17,290 nucleotides of DNA. Origin: JBCDJG01 sp038748065. GTDB taxonomy: Bacteria > Pseudomonadota > Gammaproteobacteria > Pseudomonadales > Halieaceae. Below the pieces are notes generated by a model. It ran no database searches, had not been told where the DNA came from, and saw only the letters and a program-made list of their open reading frames with translations. Location: positions 1-17,290 of the forward strand of contig JBCDJG010000079.1 of NCBI GenBank assembly GCA_038748065.1, given 5' to 3'. Shown piece after piece: positions 1 to 5,894 of the stretch (the first letter of the stretch is position 1; every line of letters starts with the position of its first letter). Position numbers and translations under genes: made by a program.

Positions 1-873
1 CCACACGTTACCGACTGAGTCTTCCATGGAGACGTACACATCGTTGGAACTGTCGATGCTAGTTTGACTGGAGTTTTCTTGAAAGCGGGTGACCTTCTTC
101 ACAGCTGGAGAATATCTGATAAGACCTTCTTCTAGGCTGGAAATCCAGAGATCGCCTCTCGAGTCAACCATGATGTGCGTCGGCCTTCGCAAGCTAATTT
201 CCACGCCACTTGAATCCGTCAGTGCTACTCTTTCAGAGGAGTAGTCGCTGCTGTTGATTCTCAATAAGCCAAGGTTTTCTGCTACCGCCCAAATGACTCC
301 GGAAGGCTGCTCTGCGAACGAAACGAACTTAGTTAACGAGTTTCGTGAGTCAGGTGGGAAATGGGTAAACTCAGAGCTTTTGGGATCGAATCGACTGAAT
401 CCTATGCCATTGTCATAACCGAGCCAAATCTGCCCAGAAGAGTCTAGAAAAACTCCGAAGATAGAATCTGATAAAGGTGCCGAACTATTGATCGTGTCTT
501 GAGACCGGACCGCCTCAAAGGTCTGAGTGCCTGGATCATATCTATTTAGTCCGCCGCCCGCTGTAGATATCCACAAATAACCTCTAGCGTCTTCCACGAT
601 GCCTGTTATCGATTGGTGACTGATCGAGGAATCGTCTTGATTAGAAGCTCTAAATTTTATAACGGTATAACCATCGAAACGATTTAGGCCTTCTTGGGTT
701 AAAAACCACATGAATCCCTGAGAGTCTTGAAAAATAGTCCTGACTGATTTTTGCGATAGCTCTCGCGAGGCTGGAGAAATGAGGAAGTTGTATTCGCTAG
801 GCTCTATGCCTACCGCAGACGCGGAAGACAGCAAGTAGAAGAGGGTGACCAGTTGTCTCCTAAACGCAATCAA
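1..873 (-). CDS. Two-component regulator propeller sensor protein, N-terminal part (runs off left edge)
   Basis: This is the N-terminal 291 codons of an exported sensor; the C-terminus lies outside the window. The reverse strand is open from a TTG codon at 873 to position 1. The predicted start MIAFRRQLVTLFYLLSSASA is a good signal peptide. It is followed by successive Reg_prop (two-component regulator propeller) blades, for example SVRTIFQDSQGFMWFLTQEG then LNRFDGY, and later ITGIVEDARGYLWISTAGGG then LNRYDPG. These repeats build periplasmic ligand-sensing beta-propellers. In such proteins a Y_Y_Y domain, a membrane helix and a histidine kinase, GGDEF or HTH output usually follow, but none of this is visible here. 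No ATG precedes the first blade. An in-frame TGA lies about ten codons upstream, and TTG codons at 873 and about 888 are the only plausible starts; AGGG lies close to the 873 codon. Base composition is clearly more AT-rich than the genes to the right. Family assignment is firm, output unknown. Confidence 0.85.
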   Translation of the reverse strand, partial: MIAFRRQLVTLFYLLSSASAVGIEPSEYNFLISPASRELSQKSVRTIFQDSQGFMWFLTQEGLNRFDGYTVIKFRASNQDDSSISHQSITGIVEDARGYLWISTAGGGLNRYDPGTQTFEAVRSQDTINSSAPLSDSIFGVFLDSSGQIWLGYDNGIGFSRFDPKSSEFTHFPPDSRNSLTKFVSFAEQPSGVIWAVAENLGLLRINSSDYSSERVALTDSSGVEISLRRPTHIMVDSRGDLWISSLEEGLIRYSPAVKKVTRFQENSSQTSIDSSNDVYVSMEDSVGNVW

Positions 874-969
874 CGCCCTATGGTGCCCCAAATAAGAATT
901 TCATCGAGGACGATTTTAAATCAATAGCTTGGAGCGTTCCATTTTGCTTCAGTTGAGTATTTGAAGAAC

Positions 970-1020
970 TGCCGGAGCCAAGATCACCTGGAAGACGTTA
1001 GATGATCTGTGGCTCCGGCA
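970..1020. terminator. Long-stem inverted repeat downstream of the repeat-protein gene
   Basis: A perfect 11-bp inverted repeat (TGCCGGAGCCA at 970-980, TGGCTCCGGCA at 1010-1020) is extended inward by a second 6-bp stem (AGATCA 981-986, TGATCT 1003-1008). One unpaired G sits at 1009 and the loop is about 16 nt. It lies 68 bp past the stop codon of the leftward repeat-protein gene and before the leftward propeller gene. On the minus strand it is followed by GTTCTTC, only a weak U-tract, so a classical intrinsic terminator is possible but not certain. A transcript-stabilising 3' hairpin is an alternative. Confidence 0.5.
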
Positions 1021-1087
1021 AGAGCGGAACTGGTTTTACGCGTTACTAGTTGATGCTGCAATCAGGCCCGTGTCGGGGCGGTCTGTT

Positions 1088-1717
1088 CTACCGGATTCCC
1101 CAGCGGTAGCCCGTCTGGCTCGCTTCACTCCGAATGCCCCAGCGGTAGCCAGCCTGATCGGCATCGTTGCGAATGCCCCAGCGGTACCCAGCTTGGTCTG
1201 CATCGTTTCGGATACCCCAGCGGTAGCCAGCCTGGTCGGCATCATTGCGAATGCCCCAACGGTAGCCGGCTTGGTCTGCATCGTTTCTAATACCCCAGCG
1301 GTAGCCAGCTTGGACAGCATCGTTGCGAATGCCCCAGCGGTATCCTGCTTGGTTGGCGCTATTTCTGATGCCCCACCGATATCCGGACTCCTCGCTTGTA
1401 GACTGCGCACCCCACTCAAAGACGGTTTCGCGTGCAATCTCGCCGCTGTCGCTGGTTGAGCCCGCCCACTTATAGGTGTTTTGGCCTTTGCTGGATTCAT
1501 TCCAGGAGGATGTGCGCGCTGAATCTCTCGGAGTTGAGGCGCCACCCCATTTGTAGTTGGTTGATGAGGCCAGGCTAGAGGTGACCGCTGAATGGTCTAC
1601 CTGCGCTACGCTGCGCCCGGAGGCGTCGTACAAACGTGAGTTTTCAGCCACGGCACCTTGCATTGCTAAGGTTATCGACGCCGTGCTTGTGATGAGTGCA
1701 ATCGTTTTAATATTCAT
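1088..1717 (-). CDS. Secreted 13-residue tandem-repeat protein (Y-R-W-G repeats)
   Basis: A 209-residue protein of no family I recognise. The start is set at the ATG of MNIKTIALITSTASITLAMQ, which begins a clear signal peptide ending around AVA-EN (residue 24/25) and has GGAAG about 7 nt upstream. A 28-codon in-frame extension to 1801 is polar and would bury the signal peptide. Mature residues 25-54 are Ser/Ala-rich. Degenerate motifs follow: YKWGG (55-59), YKWAG (82-86) and FEWGA (100-104). From residue 112 to the last residue (209) there are eight GYRWGIR blocks separated by seven 6-residue spacers, four of them NDADQA, giving an exact 13-residue period. There is no cysteine. The unit is charge-balanced (two Arg, two Asp) with alternating aromatic and Arg residues, which would suit a beta-strand stack. 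It lies downstream of, and in the same direction as, a secreted subtilase. Possible roles are a fibrous or amyloid-like surface protein, an adhesin, or a multi-copy peptide precursor. Function is unknown. Confidence 0.8.
   Translation of the reverse strand: MNIKTIALITSTASITLAMQGAVAENSRLYDASGRSVAQVDHSAVTSSLASSTNYKWGGASTPRDSARTSSWNESSKGQNTYKWAGSTSDSGEIARETVFEWGAQSTSEESGYRWGIRNSANQAGYRWGIRNDAVQAGYRWGIRNDADQAGYRWGIRNDADQAGYRWGIRNDADQAGYRWGIRNDADQAGYRWGIRSEASQTGYRWGIR
1091..1384 (-). repeat. 39-bp tandem repeat array, 7.5 units
   Basis: Eight 21-bp blocks encoding GYRWGIR start at 1091, 1130, 1169, 1208, 1247, 1286, 1325 and 1364 (plus-strand coordinates), separated by seven 18-bp spacers. The period is exactly 39 bp with no indels. 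Neighbouring units differ mostly at synonymous sites. The codon for the final Arg tends to alternate between CGC and CGA/AGA, and spacers reading agcttggtctgcatcgtt recur every second unit. This suggests growth in 78-bp (two-unit) steps. The array ends exactly at the stop codon. Confidence 0.92.
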
Positions 1718-2037
1718 GTTTGTCTTCCGTTTTCTCTGTTTTGTCTCGTGAAACTGAGATCCGTTTCCGCAAAGGGATCCCGGTGTTTTGAATTGGTCCA
1801 CACCTTCTTATCCGGATGCTTGACGACGTTATAAAGTTGTGCGGCGGTAGATTGAACATGGCCGGTTACCCACTTTGGGGCAGCCATGTATGCGGCATTC
1901 ACTTAAGAGATTTGAGAGGGGGTCGTGGTTTGATAGCTAACTATCTGAAAATATTGAAAAAAATGAGATTCAGGTGATCTGCGCTAACCGCTTTTGCCCA
2001 ATTTGGGTCACACAGCCTTCTATATCACGGCAAGCCC
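1718..2037. other. 320-bp intergenic region between the subtilase and the repeat-protein gene
   Basis: No convincing gene is present. It holds the candidate promoter at 1828-1856, the leader hairpin at 1758-1779, and an AT-rich segment (about 1930-1970) with a GATAG-CTAA-CTATC inverted repeat at 1932-1945. I see no obvious terminator after the subtilase stop. The AT-rich part with the inverted repeat could be an operator, but nothing in the sequence identifies a regulator. Confidence 0.5.
1828..1856 (-). promoter_or_regulatory. Possible sigma70-type promoter for the repeat-protein gene
   Basis: Reading the minus strand, TTCAAT (plus 1851-1856) is separated by 17 nt from TATAAC (plus 1828-1833). 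The -10 is good and the -35 is weak. Transcription would start near 1820 and give a leader of about 100 nt. That leader contains an imperfect hairpin (GATCC at 1758-1762 with GGATC at 1775-1779). Confidence 0.3.
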
Positions 2038-4005
2038 CTAATTGTTGGACTTCTGAAGGGCCTCTATTTTTAGTCGTTCTTGCTCGTAAAGACCCATCCA
2101 GTCGAAAGGAATTGCTCCTTCAACCATCTCTTCACTGGGATCTTCGCGTTCCAGGTGCTCTTTTACGCCCCATTTTCGGGTCGTGCTGAGGCCTTCAGCT
2201 GAAGGCGTGGGTGAGAGCATCTTCTCCAGCCCCGGCAGCGTTACCTCACCGTTTTCGTTGATGATGGCTGGGCCTTCGTAAAAGCTGACGCCGGCGATAT
2301 CGTTTGCGAGTTCCATTTCGATATTCCCGCAGCCTCGCTCTCCCAGTGTCACTGCGCGGGTGGCGTTAACGTAGCCATGGCCTTGTTGGAAGGGGCTATA
2401 AGCGAGCAGTCCGTCGCGGTTGATGGCCAACTCTGCGCTTGTTGTAAGCATGCACTTCACGTCATCTGGTGTCAGAGTGGGCTCCAGTTGTAGAAGCAGG
2501 GCGGCAATACCGGATACCAGCGCAGCCGCCTGTGAAGTGCCCGTCATCACGAACTCTCCGGTGCTAAGCATGTACTCTGGGTGTCGTTGAGTTAACGTCG
2601 AGCCCGGTCGCGTGAGACCGGACATATGGCCGCCCGGGGCCACGATATCTGGCTTGATATGGGCGGTGGGTGTGGGGCCTTGCGAGGAAAAGTCCGGAAT
2701 ATAGTCATCGTCTCGCGTGTTCAAGGTCCAGGAATCGGTGATGGCCCCAACGGTGATGATGTAGGGGAGGTTACCGGGCGAGCCAATACTCATAGGCTCT
2801 GGCCCCTCGTTACCGGCGGCGGCGATAACGGTTATGCCGGCCTGCCATGCGCGCATTATTGCCTGGTTGATCGGGTCGTCCCAATAGGGCCAGCGTGGGC
2901 GTGCCGCGAATGAGAGATTCAATACGCGGATGTTGTACTTTTCTCGATTATCCAAAGCGAACTGCACGCCCCGGACAATGTCCAAAAAATCGCCCTGACC
3001 TTCTTCATTAAAGGCTTTGATTGCGACGATGCCAGCGTCCGGTGCGATGCCTTTGTACCATCCAAGCGGTTTGCCGCCCCCCGTCACTGGGCCGCTGTGC
3101 GCCATGACGCTGGTCATATGCGTGCCGTGGCCGCTTTCGTCAAATACCGCATCACCGGCCTCATTTGCTATTGCATCATAGCGCGCGTGCACCCGTGGTT
3201 TTCCTTGCGTGTCATTGAGCAGGGCAGGATGCTCCCACAGGCCTGAGTCGAGTACTGCAACGGTTACTCCGCGGCCGGTTACGCCATTCAGGTGCAATCG
3301 ATCTGCCTCAACGACTGAGGGGTAGTAACTATCCTCGCTATTGTTTGCGTAGCCGGGGATGAGTTGTGCGCTGCAGTATTCGCCGAAACCCACATTTATG
3401 CTGAATTCACGTTGGGGAATGTCGACGGCGTTGTTGCTGAATCTCGCTTCTAATCGCTGTACCCCAGTGACGCTTGGAGCAGCGCCTTCCTCGAAGGTCA
3501 GGCTCAGGCCCGGGGTGTGCGGGCCGCGCTCAAACTCCTTTCCATCAATGCTCAGTGATTGCAGATAACCAAGCTGCTCTGGCCAGGACATTTCCAGTGA
3601 AGTGAACACTTCGGGGCCCGGACCCTTGTTGTGCAGGGCCCAGCTCAGCTGTCGATCGGCCAGCATGACCTCGAGCGAACCGCCTACCTCGCAGGCGGGC
3701 TCCTCTGTATCTGGCTCGTCTTCTATCGAAACAGAGAGGTCGTCGATGTGCCGGCTTACTTTGCCGGTGCCGAGAATGCTGTCGAGTTGTTGGCGACTTA
3801 ATAACGCACCAACTGCATCGATAATGTGGAGACTGTGAGTCAGTTCACCCTTGTGTTCCGCAACCAGTGCGGCCATGTCCGAAGCTGATTCGCCCTGCAG
3901 CATCACGTGAAGCGGCGCCGAAGGGGTTGCACCTTCGTCTGCGACGCTGCCAACGCACAGCCCCAGGGAAAGTAGGAAGAGAGCTCTACGAGTGTTTCGC
4001 GCCAA
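2038..4005 (-). CDS. Secreted S8 family serine peptidase (subtilase)
   Basis: A subtilisin-type endopeptidase of about 655 residues, predicted to be exported. The chosen TTG start at 4005 has AGG about 6 nt upstream and gives a compact signal peptide (MARNTRRALFLLSLGLCVGS, cleavage near VA-DE). A TTG at 4023 is the alternative. Both lie at the stop codon (4013-4015) of the upstream GGDEF-EAL gene, implying translational coupling. Residues about 32-95 look like an I9-type inhibitory propeptide. About 105-210 form an extra, probably beta-rich segment before the catalytic domain. The triad is visible: Asp253 in AVLDSGLWEHP, His293 in ESGHGTHMTSV and Ser491 in MTGTSQAAALVSG, with oxyanion Asn399 in AAAGNEGPE. 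The C-terminal 95 residues are acidic and unlike known domains I recognise. They contain RKWGVK (610-615), which resembles the repeat motif of the next gene. Protease activity is confident; substrate is unknown. Confidence 0.92.
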   Translation of the reverse strand: MARNTRRALFLLSLGLCVGSVADEGATPSAPLHVMLQGESASDMAALVAEHKGELTHSLHIIDAVGALLSRQQLDSILGTGKVSRHIDDLSVSIEDEPDTEEPACEVGGSLEVMLADRQLSWALHNKGPGPEVFTSLEMSWPEQLGYLQSLSIDGKEFERGPHTPGLSLTFEEGAAPSVTGVQRLEARFSNNAVDIPQREFSINVGFGEYCSAQLIPGYANNSEDSYYPSVVEADRLHLNGVTGRGVTVAVLDSGLWEHPALLNDTQGKPRVHARYDAIANEAGDAVFDESGHGTHMTSVMAHSGPVTGGGKPLGWYKGIAPDAGIVAIKAFNEEGQGDFLDIVRGVQFALDNREKYNIRVLNLSFAARPRWPYWDDPINQAIMRAWQAGITVIAAAGNEGPEPMSIGSPGNLPYIITVGAITDSWTLNTRDDDYIPDFSSQGPTPTAHIKPDIVAPGGHMSGLTRPGSTLTQRHPEYMLSTGEFVMTGTSQAAALVSGIAALLLQLEPTLTPDDVKCMLTTSAELAINRDGLLAYSPFQQGHGYVNATRAVTLGERGCGNIEMELANDIAGVSFYEGPAIINENGEVTLPGLEKMLSPTPSAEGLSTTRKWGVKEHLEREDPSEEMVEGAIPFDWMGLYEQERLKIEALQKSNN

Positions 4006-4012
4006 AATCAGC

Positions 4013-5821
4013 CTAGCGATCAATAGCCTGATTAATCTGCTCGGCGAAGTTCTGGGCCAGCATGTCTGGTACGTCTTCCGGATACAGAGGCCTCGCGAAC
4101 AGGTAACCTTGCAGAAGATCACAGCTCTGCGCCGCCAGGTAGCTGAGCTGGTGTTCTGTCTCGATACCCTCCGCGACCACTCTCAAGTTCAGCGTTTTCG
4201 ATAATGCCAAAATGGCCTGAATAATAGCTGCCCCATCTGGCCTGTCGAGGTCCGCGACAAAGCTCTGATCAATTTTCAAGGTATCGATAGGAAATCGCTT
4301 CAAATAGCTTAGCGAAGAGTAGCCCGTGCCGAAGTCATCCACTGCCAGTGCGAGTCCGAGCTGTTTCAACTCTTGCAGCTTCTGGATGTTCGTTTCCGCG
4401 TCATTCATGATCGCGCTTTCGGTCAGTTCCAGTTCCATCCGTCTAGGAGGAAGTCCTGATCGTTTCAAGAAATTGGCGAAGTACTGTGGCAGGTTAGTCT
4501 GGTTGAACTGCAGCGGTGAAATATTGACGCATACCAGGAATTCATCCAGCCCCAGGGAGTCCCAGTATTTGCAGTGTCTCGCCACTTCATTCATGACCCA
4601 CTCACCGACATCAATGATCTGGCCGGTACGCTCAGCAACGGGAATGAAGTCACCTGGCGAGACCATGCCGCGTTTCGGATGCTTCCAGCGTACAAGCGCT
4701 TCGAAGCTCACCACCTGGCCTGTGCGCACATCAATTTGCGGTTGGTAACGCAATTCAAGCTCGTTGTTTTTCAGTGCGGTGCGCAGTTCTTCCTCCATTT
4801 TCAACTGCTCAACGGCTTTCGCGTTCATGTCCTCGTCGTAAAATCGGTAGCATGAACGCCCCTCTGCTTTCGCCGCATACATCGCAGTGTCGGCGTTGCG
4901 TACCAGCGTGTCCGGGTCGGTCCCGTCGTGTGGGAAAAGGGCAATACCAATGCTGGGTGTCACCACAGGGTTGTGGGTCTGAAGGGGAATGGGTTCTGAT
5001 AGCTTGTTCAAAATTCTTTTAGCGATACCCTCTACGTGGCCAGTGTGGGGTACGTCTGAGAGCACAACGGTGAATTCATCGCCGCCGAGCCGGGCGATTT
5101 CAGTGGAGCCGTCCACCACGTCGTCCTCGGCACTATTCTCGGTGAAGTAGCTGATGGCGTCATCTTCCCTCAGTTCCATGGTCAAGCGCTTGGCGATCTC
5201 TACCAGCAAACGATCACCGCGTCCGTGACCAATCGAATCATTGATGCGTTTGAAGTGATCCAAGTCGATGAATAACAGGGCTGCGTTGGTATCACGCCGC
5301 TCACAACGCCTGAGAATGCGATTGAGTTGCTCATTAAAGCTGCGCCGGTTCGGCAAGCTGGTTAGCGGGTCGTAGTAGGCGAGGTAGCGTAGCCTGTCCT
5401 CCTGCCGCTTGAGAGCATTGAACGCGTTGCTGGCACGCAGCATGTACTGGACATCTCGCCCGAGCAGAGACCAGTTTACGGGTTTGGTTTTGTACTGGGT
5501 GGCGCCGGCGTCAAAGCCCTGGTCGATGGATTTTCGATCATCTGAGCCGGTGACGATCATAATGGGAATGGAGGCGCCCCTGGGCATCTCTCGAATGCGG
5601 CGGCAAACCTCGAGCCCCGTCATTCCCGGCATTTCGACGTCGAGAAAGACCAGGTCTGGTCTCTCGCGCATGAACATGTCGATGGCTTCGGGGCCATCCG
5701 CGGCCTCCACCACCTGCATGCCGTCAGCTTCCAGGCATTGGCGCGTCAGCAGACGGACGTTCATGTCGTCGTCCGCAACCAGTATTTTGGCTCGGTGCGT
5801 GGTTCTCAGTGATTCAACCAT
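4013..5821 (-). CDS. Response regulator with GGDEF and EAL domains (c-di-GMP turnover)
   Basis: A 602-residue cytoplasmic protein with three domains. The receiver (about 10-130) has the acidic pocket ADDD (16-19), phospho-acceptor Asp61 in FLDVEMPGM and Lys113. The GGDEF domain (about 145-325) keeps the metal Asp186 (FIDLDHF) and an intact GGDEF at 246-250. It has an unusual 20-odd-residue acidic insertion just before that motif and no RxxD inhibitory site (GSTE occupies the position). The EAL domain (about 340-595) keeps EAL 374-376, Asn433, the ELTES glutamate, DDFGTG 495-500, Lys516, Glu551 and Gln571, so phosphodiesterase activity is expected. It therefore looks like a bifunctional or phosphorylation-switched c-di-GMP enzyme. 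It lies 73 bp downstream of a paralogous GGDEF-EAL gene and runs into the subtilase gene, consistent with one operon. The cognate histidine kinase is not visible. Confidence 0.95.
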   Translation of the reverse strand: MVESLRTTHRAKILVADDDMNVRLLTRQCLEADGMQVVEAADGPEAIDMFMRERPDLVFLDVEMPGMTGLEVCRRIREMPRGASIPIMIVTGSDDRKSIDQGFDAGATQYKTKPVNWSLLGRDVQYMLRASNAFNALKRQEDRLRYLAYYDPLTSLPNRRSFNEQLNRILRRCERRDTNAALLFIDLDHFKRINDSIGHGRGDRLLVEIAKRLTMELREDDAISYFTENSAEDDVVDGSTEIARLGGDEFTVVLSDVPHTGHVEGIAKRILNKLSEPIPLQTHNPVVTPSIGIALFPHDGTDPDTLVRNADTAMYAAKAEGRSCYRFYDEDMNAKAVEQLKMEEELRTALKNNELELRYQPQIDVRTGQVVSFEALVRWKHPKRGMVSPGDFIPVAERTGQIIDVGEWVMNEVARHCKYWDSLGLDEFLVCVNISPLQFNQTNLPQYFANFLKRSGLPPRRMELELTESAIMNDAETNIQKLQELKQLGLALAVDDFGTGYSSLSYLKRFPIDTLKIDQSFVADLDRPDGAAIIQAILALSKTLNLRVVAEGIETEHQLSYLAAQSCDLLQGYLFARPLYPEDVPDMLAQNFAEQINQAIDR

Positions 5822-5894
5822 GCGAATCTCTCGGCGTTACAGGGCTCTAGGCTACCATCCCGCTTTCATGGGGAGTAGTCACTATTAGGCTGAT

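Noticed and set aside
970..1020. Integron attC-like site (GTTAGAT occurs at 996-1002)
   Set aside because: The GTTRRRY-like string lies in the loop rather than at the end of the inverted repeat, no partner RYYYAAC is placed correctly, and no integrase is present.
1091..1384. CRISPR-like array
   Set aside because: The 39-bp units have no variable unique spacers, lie inside a secreted-protein reading frame, and no cas gene is present.
1036..1545. Long repetitive open frames in other phases of the repeat array (also 1070-1459 on plus)
   Set aside because: They are a consequence of the 39-bp period being divisible by three. They lack a signal peptide, and substitutions are synonymous only in the 1088-1717 frame.
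1714..1902. 62-codon leftward open frame whose TGA overlaps the ATG of the repeat-protein gene
   Set aside because: The ATGA overlap is suggestive, but there is no ribosome site, the start lies upstream of the likely promoter at 1828-1856, and the protein has no recognisable feature.
1988..2015. Terminator after the subtilase from CCCAA-T-TTGGG
   Set aside because: The stem is 5 bp with a one-base centre and cannot form a stable hairpin loop; no U-tract follows.
4023..4122. N-terminal extension of the subtilase to 4122
   Set aside because: It would add an Arg-rich segment in front of a clean signal peptide and overlap the EAL gene by more than 100 bp; TTG starts at the gene junction fit better.
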